Assembly (NCBI GenBank): GCA_014649575.1
Contig: BMTH01000001.1
Location: 620,001 to 684,000 of the forward strand
From: Streptomyces griseoincarnatus
Lineage (GTDB): Bacteria > Actinomycetota > Actinomycetes > Streptomycetales > Streptomycetaceae
Direction: 5' to 3'
DNA length: 64,000 bases
Part shown: positions 33,379-42,526 of the stretch, one piece after another
Layout: each line of letters begins with the position of its first letter
Numbering within the stretch: the first letter of the stretch is position 1
Program-made: the position numbers and the translations under genes
Notes under the pieces: generated by a model
Database searches by the model: none
Seen by the model: the letters and a program-made list of their open reading frames with translations, nothing else
What the model was told of the DNA's origin: nothing

Positions 33379-34116
33379 ATGACAACTGGAACCCCTCTCG
33401 CCGGGGCCGTGGCCGACGACGCCGCCGAGCCGTCCCTCTTCGCGACCATGTCCACGATGCGGGCGATGCGCCGCCTGCGCCCCGACCCGGTGCCGGACGA
33501 GCTGCTCGACCAGCTGATACAGGCGGCCGTGTGGGGCCCCAGCGGCGGCAACATGCAGCGTTACGAGTACGTCGTCGTCACCGACCGTACGGTCATGGCC
33601 GAGCTGGCGCCTTTGTGGAAGCGGTGCGTGGACGCGTACCTGGCGACGACCGGCAAGTACGCCCCCGAGGGCATGGACGAGGCGGCGTACGGGCGCATGG
33701 TCGCCGCGATCGAGTACCAGCGCGACCACTTCGCCGACACCCCGGCGCTGATCATCCCGTGCTACCAGTTCCCCCCGCCGCGGATCGAGGAGGAGGGTCT
33801 GCGGATCTACGCCGAGGCGCTGGGCGCGGAGGCGACGGAGCGGATGGGACGCATCCAGGAGCGGTTCTCCGCCCTCGCGGAGGGGTCCTGCGTCTATCCC
33901 GGCGTACAGAACCTGCTGCTCGCCGCGCGCGGGCTGGGCCTGGCGGCCAACATCACCATCTGGCACCTGTTCCTCGAGGCGGAGTGGAAGGCGGCGCTCG
34001 GCATCCCCGAGGGCATGAACACGTTCGCGGTGATTCCGGTGGGGTGGCCGCAGGGCAACTTCGGGCCGGTCCGGCGCCGGCCGGTCTCGGAGGTCGTCCA
34101 CCGGGACCGGTGGTAG
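33379..34116 (+). CDS. Nitroreductase family protein, probably leaderless
   Basis: This 245-residue FMN-dependent nitroreductase-fold protein shows TMRAMRRLRPDPVPDELLDQLIQAAVWGPSGGNMQRYEYVVVTDR (about 26-72), the family N-terminus with the FMN contact segment (P-S-G-G-N), and GSCVYPGVQNLLLAARGLGLAA (about 171-192). TACACT lies seven bases before the ATG with no Shine-Dalgarno, suggesting leaderless translation. Substrate unknown; such enzymes reduce nitro compounds, quinones or flavins. Confidence 0.9.
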   Translation: MTTGTPLAGAVADDAAEPSLFATMSTMRAMRRLRPDPVPDELLDQLIQAAVWGPSGGNMQRYEYVVVTDRTVMAELAPLWKRCVDAYLATTGKYAPEGMDEAAYGRMVAAIEYQRDHFADTPALIIPCYQFPPPRIEEEGLRIYAEALGAEATERMGRIQERFSALAEGSCVYPGVQNLLLAARGLGLAANITIWHLFLEAEWKAALGIPEGMNTFAVIPVGWPQGNFGPVRRRPVSEVVHRDRW

Positions 34117-34127
34117 GACGTACGACG

Positions 34128-34167
34128 CGGTACGGCGGGCGTACGCAGCTGTACGGCCGCCGTACGG
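34128..34167. terminator. GTACGGC-rich inverted repeat after the nitroreductase gene
   Basis: CGGTACGGCGG (34128-34138) and CCGCCGTACGG (34157-34167) pair at 10 of 11 positions. Several further GTACG words lie between and around them. Probable terminator 12 bases after the stop codon; it could also be an operator for the downstream XRE gene. Confidence 0.5.
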
Positions 34168-34244
34168 CTTCCCGCCGTGGCCGCAAGGGCGTCTCGGTCG
34201 TTGTGCTCCACGACGGATCACTGTGCGACGGAGCAGGGGGCTCG

Positions 34245-35102
34245 ATGGGCAGGACGACCCAGCGGGAGTGCGGAACGGCCGGCCGGCGCGGGCCCGACCA
34301 GGAGCGTCCGGCGGCGTGGAGCGCGTACGGCAAGCTGGTCCGCCTCTTCCGTGAGCGCGCGGGGCTCACCCAGCAGGCCCTCGCGGACGCCATCGGCTAC
34401 TCGATGGAACAGGTCGCCTCCGTCGAACAGGGCCGCCGCCCGGCGAAGGCGGTCTTCACGGAGGCGGCGGAACGCGTCCTGGACGCGGGCGGGGCGCTGC
34501 GCGTGCTCCAGCCGGACGTGGACCGGGCCAGACTCCCGCTGTTCTTCCAGGACTTCGCCCTCCTGGAGGCGGAGGCGGTGAGCCGCTTCTCGTACGACCC
34601 GATGCTGGTGCCGGGGTTGTTGCAGACGGAGGCGTATGCGCAGGCGCTTCTTGAAGCACACTTCCCTCCTCTGGACGCGGAGACGGTCGAGCAACGGGTG
34701 GCTGCCCGTATGGCCCGGCAGTCGCTGCTGACCCGCAGGAATCCCCCACTGGTTTTCGTGTTCATCGTGGAGGAGTCCGCGATCAGGCGCGTGATCGGCA
34801 ACACGGCTGTGATGCGGCAACAGTTGGCGCGCCTGCTGGAGTGCTCGGCCATGCGCAACGTCGAGTTGCAGATCATGCCCACGGCTCGAGGTGCCCACAG
34901 CGGACTCAACGGCCCGATGGTGTTGTTGGAGTCGACCGACCGTAAACAGCACGTCTATGTTGAGGCCCAGGACATCGTGAGTGTGAGGTCCGACCGACAT
35001 GAGGTGAGCGAGTTCTGGCTTCGGTATGGAACGCTGCGAACGCAGGCCCTCAACACCGAGGAGTCCTCGTGCCTCATCGAGCGCATGGTAGGGGAGCTAT
35101 GA
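34245..35102 (+). CDS. XRE-family regulator with DUF5753 domain
   Basis: This 285-residue protein has an N-terminal helix-turn-helix (LVRLFRERAGLTQQALADAIGYSMEQVASVEQGRRPAK, about 29-66) and a C-terminal DUF5753 domain with FSYDPMLVPGLLQTEAYAQALLEAHFP (about 115-141) and VFVFIVEESAIRRVIG (about 165-180). This is the WhiJ-like regulator family, abundant in Streptomyces and usually paired with a DUF397 protein, as here; the pairs modulate development and secondary metabolism. The stop overlaps the DUF397 start (ATGA). Confidence 0.95.
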   Translation: MGRTTQRECGTAGRRGPDQERPAAWSAYGKLVRLFRERAGLTQQALADAIGYSMEQVASVEQGRRPAKAVFTEAAERVLDAGGALRVLQPDVDRARLPLFFQDFALLEAEAVSRFSYDPMLVPGLLQTEAYAQALLEAHFPPLDAETVEQRVAARMARQSLLTRRNPPLVFVFIVEESAIRRVIGNTAVMRQQLARLLECSAMRNVELQIMPTARGAHSGLNGPMVLLESTDRKQHVYVEAQDIVSVRSDRHEVSEFWLRYGTLRTQALNTEESSCLIERMVGEL

Positions 35103-35287
35103 GCAGCGACCTTGAGTGGGTCAAGAGCAGCTACAGCGGGACGAGCGGCGGCGACTGCGTCGAGGTCGCCGCCCGTGAGAACTCCGTGTACGTACGGGAC
35201 TCCAAGGCCGTGGACGACGGCGCCCCCGTACTGCGGACCGACCGCGCGCAGTGGGCGGCGTTCGTGACGCTCGTGTCCGCGGTTTGA
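35099..35287 (+). CDS. DUF397 small protein paired with the XRE regulator
   Basis: This 62-residue protein has the DUF397 pattern LEWVKSSYSGTSGGDCVEVA then VYVRDSKAVDDGAPVLRTDRAQWAAFV. It is translationally coupled to the XRE gene through an ATGA overlap. In characterised pairs the DUF397 protein antagonises or modifies its regulator in a way often compared with toxin-antitoxin logic. Confidence 0.95.
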   Translation: MSSDLEWVKSSYSGTSGGDCVEVAARENSVYVRDSKAVDDGAPVLRTDRAQWAAFVTLVSAV

Positions 35288-35439
35288 CCTCAAGCATGCT
35301 TGCGGTCCTGGCGTCCGGGATCACCGTCGACCAGGAGAACGCCGACGCGTTCCGCTGACGGGTTCCGGCTCACCGCGAGCCCGTTCACGTCGACTCGTGC
35401 GGCGTGGGGAGAGGTTGTGATGCCGGGCGCGCCCATGGT

Positions 35440-35475
35440 GCACCGGCCCGGACCGCTCGTGCGGTCCGGGCCGGT
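35440..35475 (-). terminator. Terminator of the bxl operon
   Basis: CACCGGCCCGGACCGC (35440-35455) pairs perfectly with GCGGTCCGGGCCGGTG (35460-35475), 16 bp with a four-base loop, 27 bases beyond the bxlA stop. It may also stop transcription from the DUF397 side. Confidence 0.92.
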
Positions 35476-35501
35476 GTGGTCTCCGCAAGGGGGTGGCGGC
35501 G

Positions 35502-37871
35502 TCAGGCCTCCACCGCGAACTCCGCACGGAACCGCCGCGTGTGGTCCACCTGCCGTACCGGGCCCGTCAGGGTGACCTCCGCCGTCAGGCGGGTCTCCGT
35601 GCTGGACGCCGCCAGGCGGAGTTCCAGGGAGCCCGGTTCGACGATCCGGTGACCGTCGCGGCCGGTGAAGGACGCCACGTCCGCCGGGACCGTGACGCGC
35701 ACCCTGCGCTCCTCGCCCGGCTCCAGGTCCAGGCGGGCGTAGCCGACCAGGCGCTGGACCGGCTGGACCACGGAGGCGACCGGGTCGTGCAGGTAGAGCT
35801 GGACGACCTCCGTGCCGGCCCGCTCCCCCGTGTTGCGCACGGTGAGGGAGGCGGTGAACTCCCCGTCCGTCGGCGCCTCTTCGGCGTCCACGGTCAGGTC
35901 GCTCCACGCGAACGTCGTGTACGTCAGCCCGTGTCCGAAGCCGAAGGCCGGCGTCGGGTCGATGTTGGACACCTCGCTGGCCTGGGCGAGCGGGGCACCC
36001 AGGTACGTGGTCGGCTGGGAGCCGGGGGTGCGCGGGACGCTGACCGGGAGGCGGCCGGAGGGGTTCGTACGTCCGCTGAGCACCCCGGCGATGGCGCGGG
36101 TGCCCGCGACGCCCGGGAAGAACGACTGCACGATCGCCGCCGAGTCCTGCACCGCGCGGCCGAGCGCGTAGGGGCGGCCCGCGAGCAGGACCGTCACCAC
36201 CGGGGTGCCGGAGTCCAGCAGCGCGTCCAGCAGCTGCTGCTGGGCGCCCGGCAGCGACAGCGACTCCGCGTCGCAGCCCTCACCGCTGGTGCCGCGGCCG
36301 AACAGGCCGGCGCGGTCACCGAGCGCCACGACGACGATGTCGGCGTCACGCGCCGCGTCCACGGCCTCCGCGATGCCGGACAGGTCCCCGTCGTCGACGC
36401 CGGTGCCGCGGACGACGGTGATCTCGGCGTCGGGGAACTCGGCCGTCAAGCTCTCGCGCAGGTCGGGCAGTTCGATGCCGACGGGGATGTCCGGGTACTT
36501 CACGCCCACGTGCTGCGGGAAGGAGTAACAGCCCAGGACGGCGGACGGTTCGGTGGCGTTGGGGCCGACGAGCGCGATCCGGCGGGGGCGGTCCAGCGGC
36601 AGGGTGCCGTCGTTGCTGAGCAGGACGACCGCCTTGTCGGCGATCTCCCGGGCCAGTTCGCGGTTCTCGGGACCGTCGAGGTCGATCTTGCCGCGCAGGG
36701 CCTCGGGGTCGTCCAGGTCGGCGCCGTCGAACGCGGGCGGCACCGGGCTCCAGTCGGGGTCGAGCAGGCCCAGCTCCGCCTTCTGGGTCAGGACGCGGCG
36801 CAGGGCCCGGTCGATCAGGGACTCCGGCACCCGGCCCTCGGTGACGGCCTCCACGAGCGGGGCGCCGAACGTCTTGACCGTGGGCAGTTCGATGTCGACG
36901 CCCGCCTCGAGCGCGGCGCCGGCCGCGTCGGCGAAGTCGCCCGCGACCCCATGCAGCGTCTTGAGGAACGCGATGCCGAAGTAGTCGGCGACGACCGTGC
37001 CGTCGAAGCCCCACGTGTCCCGGAGCAGCCCGGTGAGCAGGCTCTCGTCGGCCGCGGAGGGAACACCGTCGATGTCGGTGTAGGCGTGCATGACGGAACG
37101 CGCGCCGCCCTCGCGGATCGCCATCTCGAACGGCGGGAGCAGCACGTCGGCGCGCTCGCGCGGCCCCACGGACGAGGGGGCGAGGTTGCGTCCCGCGCGG
37201 GAGGCCGAGTAGCCGACGAAGTGCTTGAGGGTGGCGACGATCCCGGCGGACTCCAGGCCCTGGACGTAGGCGGTGCCGATGGTGCCGACGAGGTACGGGT
37301 CCTCGCCGATGGTCTCCTCGACGCGGCCCCAGCGGGCGTCGCGGACGACGTCCAGGACGGGCGCGAGACCCTGGTGGACGCCGACGGCCCGCATGTCACG
37401 GCCGATGGCGGCGGCCATCTTGCGGATCACGTCCGGGTCGAAGGTGGCGCCCCAGGACAGCGGGACGGGGTAGGCGGTGGCGCCCCAGGCGGCGAAGCCG
37501 GCCAGGCACTCCTCGTGCGCGACGGCGGGGATGCCGAAGCGGTTCGCCGAGGTGATGCCGGTCTGGGTGCGCAACAGGGAGAGCGCGCCGAGCGCCGGGT
37601 CGACGGGGGCGGTGCCGAAGGGGCGGGTGAGCTGGCCCAGGCCGGACGGAAGGAGCGTGTCGAGGTCGACGGCCTCCTCCATGTCGTGCTGGTGCGGGGC
37701 GACCTCGCCGCCGTCGGCGGAGGCGCCGACCCACACGCCGTACAGCTGGGCGATCTTCTCCTGGAGGGTCATGGCGCCGATCAGCGCGTCGACCCGGGCG
37801 GAGACGGGGTGGGAGGGATCGTTCCAGAGGGGGATTTCGGGGGTGGTCTCTACGGCCACGTTCGCGGTCAC
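35502..37871 (-). CDS. bxlA: GH3 beta-xylosidase
   Basis: This 789-residue cytoplasmic enzyme has no signal peptide. The GH3 N-domain starts at ARVDALIGAMTLQEKIAQLYG, and KHFVGYSASRAGRN (about 226-239) and the nucleophile Asp in TVVADYFGIAFL (about 296-300) are clear. The GH3 C-domain follows (about 385-620), then a fibronectin-III-like domain (GERAGTEVVQLYLHDPVAS, about 680 onward). The GTG overlaps the bxlG stop (GTGA), and GGAGG lies only three bases before it, so coupling likely drives translation. Sitting with an oligosaccharide ABC importer, it should hydrolyse imported xylo-oligosaccharides; beta-glucosidase activity cannot be excluded. This is the S. lividans-type bxlEFGA arrangement. 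Confidence 0.93.
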   Translation of the reverse strand: MTANVAVETTPEIPLWNDPSHPVSARVDALIGAMTLQEKIAQLYGVWVGASADGGEVAPHQHDMEEAVDLDTLLPSGLGQLTRPFGTAPVDPALGALSLLRTQTGITSANRFGIPAVAHEECLAGFAAWGATAYPVPLSWGATFDPDVIRKMAAAIGRDMRAVGVHQGLAPVLDVVRDARWGRVEETIGEDPYLVGTIGTAYVQGLESAGIVATLKHFVGYSASRAGRNLAPSSVGPRERADVLLPPFEMAIREGGARSVMHAYTDIDGVPSAADESLLTGLLRDTWGFDGTVVADYFGIAFLKTLHGVAGDFADAAGAALEAGVDIELPTVKTFGAPLVEAVTEGRVPESLIDRALRRVLTQKAELGLLDPDWSPVPPAFDGADLDDPEALRGKIDLDGPENRELAREIADKAVVLLSNDGTLPLDRPRRIALVGPNATEPSAVLGCYSFPQHVGVKYPDIPVGIELPDLRESLTAEFPDAEITVVRGTGVDDGDLSGIAEAVDAARDADIVVVALGDRAGLFGRGTSGEGCDAESLSLPGAQQQLLDALLDSGTPVVTVLLAGRPYALGRAVQDSAAIVQSFFPGVAGTRAIAGVLSGRTNPSGRLPVSVPRTPGSQPTTYLGAPLAQASEVSNIDPTPAFGFGHGLTYTTFAWSDLTVDAEEAPTDGEFTASLTVRNTGERAGTEVVQLYLHDPVASVVQPVQRLVGYARLDLEPGEERRVRVTVPADVASFTGRDGHRIVEPGSLELRLAASSTETRLTAEVTLTGPVRQVDHTRRFRAEFAVEA

Positions 37872-38686
37872 TTTCCTCCGACACCCATCAGACCCTGGAC
37901 CAGGGCGCGACGGGCGAACAGGTAGACGAGCAGGATGGGCACCATGGACAGCACCACGGCTCCCAGCAGCCCGGGGATGTCGATGCCGTGTTCGGTCTGG
38001 AAGTCGTACAGGCCCAGCGTGACGACCTTGGTGGCGTCGGACTGGGTCAGCACGAGCGGGAACAGGAAGCCGTTCCATGCCTGCAGCGCGGAGAAGACCA
38101 CGATGGTGGACAGTCCGCCCCGGGACAGCGGCAGCACGAGCTGGAAGAACATCCGGCGCGGGGTGGCGCCGTCCATGGCCATCGCCTCGTACAGCTCCGG
38201 GGAGATGTCGCGCATGGCGCCGCTGAGGATGAGCGCCGACATCGGCAGGCAGAACGCGGCCGTGGGCAGGATGACGCCGAGCAGGTTGTCGTACAGGCCG
38301 GCTTCGCTGATCAGGTAGAACATCGGCACGATGACGGCCTGCGCGGGGATCGCCAGGCCGAGCAGGAACAGCCGGAAGATCGCCGACGTGGTCCTGCCCC
38401 GGCTGCGCACGATGGCGTAGGCGAGCGGCGGGACCAGCAGCAGCACGATGCCGATCACGCAGGCGGTCACGACGAGCGTGTTGAGGAAGTACTGGCCGAA
38501 GCCCGAGTCGAAGGCGCCGGTGAAGTTGTCCAGGGTGAAGGTGTCCGGGAAGGACACCGGGCCGTTCTGGGCGTAGTCCTGGCGGGTGCGCAGGGTCGCC
38601 GCGAGCATCACGTACAGCGGCAGGCCGACCAGGAACAGCCAGACCACCGAGCCGGCGCCGGCCAGGTAGTTGGGGCGGCGCCTCAT
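37868..38686 (-). CDS. bxlG: Xylo-oligosaccharide ABC transporter permease
   Basis: This 272-residue permease of the MalG type has six predicted helices, with the EAA loop ELYEAMAMDGATPRRMFFQLVLPLS (about 181-205), which contacts the ATPase. No ATPase gene is in the operon; Streptomyces importers of this class use the shared MsiK ATPase encoded elsewhere. The ATG overlaps the bxlF stop and the stop overlaps the bxlA GTG. Confidence 0.93.
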   Translation of the reverse strand: MRRRPNYLAGAGSVVWLFLVGLPLYVMLAATLRTRQDYAQNGPVSFPDTFTLDNFTGAFDSGFGQYFLNTLVVTACVIGIVLLLVPPLAYAIVRSRGRTTSAIFRLFLLGLAIPAQAVIVPMFYLISEAGLYDNLLGVILPTAAFCLPMSALILSGAMRDISPELYEAMAMDGATPRRMFFQLVLPLSRGGLSTIVVFSALQAWNGFLFPLVLTQSDATKVVTLGLYDFQTEHGIDIPGLLGAVVLSMVPILLVYLFARRALVQGLMGVGGK

Positions 38687-39642
38687 GACACACCTTCCAT
38701 GGAGCTGCGCATCTTGTCGTAGCCGGAGACCTTCACCACGACCAGGGAGATGATGGTGGCGGCGACGACCAGGGCGAGGGCGATGGCGGAGCCGGCGCCG
38801 AAGTCGAAGCCCTTGAAGGCCTTGTCGTACATGTAGTAGGCGCTGATGGTCGTGTCGGTGCCGGGGCCGCCCTGGGTGAGGATGAGGACGGTCTCGAAGG
38901 TGGTGAGGCCACCGACGATCATCAGGATCATCGACGTGATCATGGAGTTGCGGAGCTGCGGCAGCGTGATGTGGAAGAACTGCCGGTAGCGGCCCGCGCC
39001 GTCGATCTCCGCGGCCTGGTACAGGACCTGCGGGATGGAGCGGGCGGCGCCCTGGTAGATCAGCGTGTGGAACGGGGTGAACTGCCAGGTGCTGACGAAC
39101 GCCAGCACGCCGATGGCGGTGGCCTGTTCGCCGAACAGGTTGCCGTCGCCGAACAGCCAGGCGGCGTCGGCGGGGATGCCGAAGTTCGGATCGAGCAGCG
39201 CGCGCCACAGCACCGAGACGGCGGTGGCGGACAGCAGCAGCGGGATGAAGTAGATGACGGACAGCACCGCGCGGTTGCGCTGGTGGCCGGCCGCCCAGAC
39301 GCCGAGCAGGATGCTCAGCGGGGTCTGGAGTACCACGCCGAGCGCGGTGAGCAGCAGGGTGAGCCAGACGCTCTTCAGCATCACCGGGTCGTCCAGAAGG
39401 CGCGACCAGTTGTCGGTGCCGACCCACTGGGGCGAGCCGAGCCCGTTCCAGCTCATGAAGGACAGCACCGCGACCATCACGAGCGGGACGATGGCGAAGA
39501 GCGTGAAGAACAGGGCGGCGGGCAGCGCCCAGGCGAAGCCCGGGCGGCCCACCGTGGATATGGAGGGGGAGGCGGCCGGCCGCCGCCGGGACTCCTTGCG
39601 GAGCCCGGCGGCGGGCGGGGCGCTCGTGATCTTTGTGGTCAT
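38683..39642 (-). CDS. bxlF: Xylo-oligosaccharide ABC transporter permease
   Basis: This 319-residue permease of the MalF type has a cytoplasmic N-terminus of about 35 residues and six helices, with the EAA loop VLYQAAEIDGAGRYRQFFHITLPQL (about 205-229). It pairs with BxlG to form the membrane channel. It begins ten bases after the bxlE stop. The C-terminus overlaps bxlG (ATGA). Confidence 0.93.
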   Translation of the reverse strand: MTTKITSAPPAAGLRKESRRRPAASPSISTVGRPGFAWALPAALFFTLFAIVPLVMVAVLSFMSWNGLGSPQWVGTDNWSRLLDDPVMLKSVWLTLLLTALGVVLQTPLSILLGVWAAGHQRNRAVLSVIYFIPLLLSATAVSVLWRALLDPNFGIPADAAWLFGDGNLFGEQATAIGVLAFVSTWQFTPFHTLIYQGAARSIPQVLYQAAEIDGAGRYRQFFHITLPQLRNSMITSMILMIVGGLTTFETVLILTQGGPGTDTTISAYYMYDKAFKGFDFGAGSAIALALVVAATIISLVVVKVSGYDKMRSSMEGVS

Positions 39643-39652
39643 GAGCCGTTCG

Positions 39653-40957
39653 TCACTCGGTCGGGAGGGCCTGCATGGCCTTGATGAAGCCGTCCGCGTC
39701 GAGCTGTCCGTTGAAGAACTGCTGGATGGCCTTGTGCATGTCCGAGGCCGCCGACTGCGGGTACGCCTGGTCCCAGGAGAGCTGGAACGACGGCGCGTCG
39801 GCCACCAGGTCGTACTGGAAGCGGGAGTACTCGGGCGTCGCGGACGTCTCGATGAACTCGTCGGTGTTGGTCGTGGTGGTGAGGTTGCCGACGTCGAGCT
39901 GCGCCTTGACGAACTCGTCGGAGTACATCAGCTCGAGGAACTTGGCGACGGCCTCGGGGTGCTTGGTCTTCTTCAGCACCGAGTAGTAGTTGTTCGTGTT
40001 GCCGGCGACGTTCTTCGGGTCGCCCTTGCCGCCCGCGACGGTCGGGAAGGCGGAGTAGCCGAGACCCGTCTCCGCGAAGTCCGGGTGGTCGGTGAGCTGC
40101 TGCGAGTAGTACCAGGAGCCCATCAGCTCGAAGCCGGCCTTGTCCTGGGCGACCAGCGCGACCGAACCGCCGTTGGTGTACTTGACGGAGTCGTAGTTCT
40201 TGCCGAAGGCGCCCGCGTCGACGAGCTCCCTGATCATCTTCAGGGCCTTCTTGGCCTCCGGGGCCTCCCAGGCGCTCTTGTCGCCGTCGATGGCCTTCTG
40301 GAAGAGCTCCGGGCCGGCTATGCGGTCGAAGAGGTACTGGAACCACATCTGGGTGGGCCAGACGTCGCCGCCGCCGAGCGCGATCGGGGTGACGCCCTCG
40401 TCCTTCAGCTTCTCCACCGCGTTGAGCAGGTCGTCCCAGGTCTTCGGCGGCTGGACGCCCGCCTTCTTGAGGACGTTCTTGTTGTGGAACAGCAGGACCG
40501 GCTGCGTGCCGCGCATCGGGATGCCGTACGGCTTGCCGTCGACGACCGCGTTGTTGAAGACGGACGGGAGGAACTTGCTCTCCAGGTCCGGGTTCTTCTT
40601 GATGAAGCCGTCCAGCGGGAGCAGCAGGTCGGCCTTGACGAAGGGCTTGATGCTGCCGCCGCCCCAGTTGAAGAAGACGTCCGGGGCCTGCGGGGTGCTG
40701 ATGATCGTCTGAAGCTTCTTCTGGTAGTCGGCACCGGGGATGGTGTCGAGGACCGCCTTGACGTCGGACGTCTCGTTGAACTTGTCGACGATCTGCTTCT
40801 CGATCTTGTTGGTGGCGTCCCCGTAGACAAGGATATGAATCTTGCCGTCGTCCGCCGCCGCCCCGCCGTTGCCGTCACCGCAGGCGGACAGGCTCAGGGC
40901 CAGGGCGAGCGTCGCACCAGTGGCGATCAGTCTGGGCAAGCGCGCACGTGTCTTCAT
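39653..40957 (-). CDS. bxlE: Xylo-oligosaccharide-binding lipoprotein
   Basis: This 434-residue type-1 solute-binding protein has a lipoprotein signal LIATGATLALALSLSACGDG with lipobox LSAC (Cys about 26). The mature fold has IHILVYGDATNKIEKQIVDKFNE and many aromatic residues expected in a sugar site (WGGGSIKPF, WPTQMWFQYLF, SWYYS). It captures xylo-oligosaccharides outside the membrane and delivers them to BxlFG. It is the first gene of the operon and divergent from the LacI regulator across a 138-base gap containing the operator palindrome CGAAAGTTTCG. Confidence 0.94.
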   Translation of the reverse strand: MKTRARLPRLIATGATLALALSLSACGDGNGGAAADDGKIHILVYGDATNKIEKQIVDKFNETSDVKAVLDTIPGADYQKKLQTIISTPQAPDVFFNWGGGSIKPFVKADLLLPLDGFIKKNPDLESKFLPSVFNNAVVDGKPYGIPMRGTQPVLLFHNKNVLKKAGVQPPKTWDDLLNAVEKLKDEGVTPIALGGGDVWPTQMWFQYLFDRIAGPELFQKAIDGDKSAWEAPEAKKALKMIRELVDAGAFGKNYDSVKYTNGGSVALVAQDKAGFELMGSWYYSQQLTDHPDFAETGLGYSAFPTVAGGKGDPKNVAGNTNNYYSVLKKTKHPEAVAKFLELMYSDEFVKAQLDVGNLTTTTNTDEFIETSATPEYSRFQYDLVADAPSFQLSWDQAYPQSAASDMHKAIQQFFNGQLDADGFIKAMQALPTE

Positions 40958-40968
40958 CGTTCGCCTTT

Positions 40969-40980
40969 CGAAAGTTTCGG
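40969..40980 (-). promoter_or_regulatory. BxlR-like operator CCGAAACTTTCG before bxlE
   Basis: The plus strand reads CGAAA-G-TTTCG, a perfect 5+5 palindrome, 12 bases before the bxlE ATG. The minus-strand form CCGAAACTTTCG differs by one base from the elements before xlnA/abfB and xlnB. A weaker half-site (CCGAAACGTTATCG, 41057-41070) lies on the bxlR side. Confidence 0.75.
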
Positions 40981-41095
40981 CATCATCGCCGAAAGTCCAT
41001 GCCGAGGGACAGTAGGTCAGACGGGAGTTGGGGTCAACGGTCGGGTCGCAACTCGCCCGAAACGTTATCGACACGCGGTGCTCTATCCTGCGGGT

Positions 41096-42115
41096 ATGCG
41101 TGAAGACGACGAGGCGAGCGGGCGTGTCACCCTGGCTGCGGTAGCGAAAGAGGCCGGGGTTTCGATGCCGACAGTTTCGAAGGTGCTCAACGGCCGTTCG
41201 GATGTCTCACGCGCGACGCGTGCGAAGGTGGAGAAGCTGCTGGACCTGCACGGCTATCGGCGGCGCGTGCAGCCCGCCGCCCGCTATCCGCTCGTCGAAA
41301 TCGTGTTCCACGAGCTGGAGAGCGTGTGGGCGATGGAGCTGATACGGGGCGTGGAGAACGTCGCAAAGGAGAATCGCGCGACGGTCGTGCTCACGGAGAG
41401 CGGCACCCGGCACACCCCCGACCCGGACTGGCTGCCGGGTGTGTTGCAGCGCCGGCCGCTCGGCGTGGTGCTGGTCTTCTCCAGCCTGCCCGAGGACATC
41501 AAGCGCCAACTGCGGGCGGCCGCCATCCCGTTCGTCGTCATCGACCCGGCGGGCGACCCCGACCCGGACGTGCCGTCGGTCGGCTCGGCCAACTGGGCCG
41601 GCGGCCTCGCCGCCACCCGCCACCTCACCGAGCGCGGCCACCGGCGCATCGCCATCATCACCGGCCCAGGCGACATGCTGTGCTCCCTCGCGCGCCTCGA
41701 CGGCTACCGCTCGGCCATGGCGATGGCGGGCCTGGAGGTGGACCCACGGCTGACCTGCTTCGGCGACTTCCACGTGCAGGGCGGTTTCGAGCAGGCCATG
41801 AAGCTGCTGGAGGGACCCGACCGGCCCACCGCGATCTTCGCGGGCAGCGACCTCCAGGCGCTGGGCGTGCTGGAGGCGGCCCGCGTGAAGGGGCTGCGGG
41901 TGCCCGAGGATCTGTCGGTGGTCGGCTACGACGACGTACCGCTCGCCCAGTGGTCCAGCCCGCCCCTCACCACGGTCCACCAGCCGCTGCGGCACATGGC
42001 CGAGGAGGCCTCCCGCATGCTGCTCCGCCCGGACGACCCGGGCGCGTCGGCCCAGCGGATCGAGTTGGCCACGCATCTGGTGGTGCGGCAGAGCACGGCG
42101 GTGCTGGAGGACTGA
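41096..42115 (+). CDS. bxlR: LacI-family repressor of the xylan/xylo-oligosaccharide genes
   Basis: This 339-residue LacI regulator has HTH VTLAAVAKEAGVSMPTVSKVLNG (about 11-33) and hinge LLDLHGYRRR, followed by a sugar-binding-type effector domain (ELIRGVENVAKENRATVVLTESG; GPGDMLCSLARLDGYRSAM; VVGYDDVPLAQWSSPPLTTV). Divergent placement from bxlEFGA identifies it as the BxlR-type repressor. TATCCT lies seven bases before the ATG without a Shine-Dalgarno, suggesting a leaderless transcript. Its operator motif occurs at three xylan loci in this window, so it may control all of them. Confidence 0.92.
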   Translation: MREDDEASGRVTLAAVAKEAGVSMPTVSKVLNGRSDVSRATRAKVEKLLDLHGYRRRVQPAARYPLVEIVFHELESVWAMELIRGVENVAKENRATVVLTESGTRHTPDPDWLPGVLQRRPLGVVLVFSSLPEDIKRQLRAAAIPFVVIDPAGDPDPDVPSVGSANWAGGLAATRHLTERGHRRIAIITGPGDMLCSLARLDGYRSAMAMAGLEVDPRLTCFGDFHVQGGFEQAMKLLEGPDRPTAIFAGSDLQALGVLEAARVKGLRVPEDLSVVGYDDVPLAQWSSPPLTTVHQPLRHMAEEASRMLLRPDDPGASAQRIELATHLVVRQSTAVLED

Positions 42116-42526
42116 CCCGGCGACCACAGCGGACCGCCCGCTCTCCGTGCAGGCGTCACACCGTAGGGCCGTCGCCGAGCGCGGCCGTCACGGGAGGTCG
42201 CCGCGCAGGTCACGGGGACTGTCCGGCCGATACTGGACCGCGCGCCTCTGCGCACGCCCCGCTGGGGCCGGCCACGGGGCAACGCGCCCCCGGCCGAGCC
42301 GGCCGGCCAGGCAACCGCACAGTCCACGGGCCCTGCCCGGCCGACACTGCGCAGGACCGCGCAGCACTGCGCACGCCCCCTGGGGCCGGCCACGGGGCGA
42401 CGCTCCAGGTGAGCCCGGTCGGCACGGCAGGTCGCCGCGCAGTCGCGGCAGGCCCCTGCTCAGCCGGCCCAGGCGTGGGACCGCGCCACGACCGACAGCG
42501 CACCGCTCGCCGGACCACGGCGGGGG
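42116..42526. repeat. Non-coding interval with duplicated GC-rich segments
   Basis: About 410 bases without a gene. CTGCGCACGCCCC followed by (G)CTGGGGCCGGCCACGGGGC occurs at about 42249-42280 and again, one base shorter, at about 42367-42398. GTCGCCGCGCAGG-like words occur near 42198 and 42431. The arrangement looks like a decayed segmental duplication about 118 bases apart. No hairpin with clear terminator shape was found for bxlR. Confidence 0.6.

Noticed and set aside
35493..37925. 810-residue plus-strand frame antisense to bxlA
   Set aside because: No domain pattern; bxlA on the other strand has all GH3 motifs and operon context.
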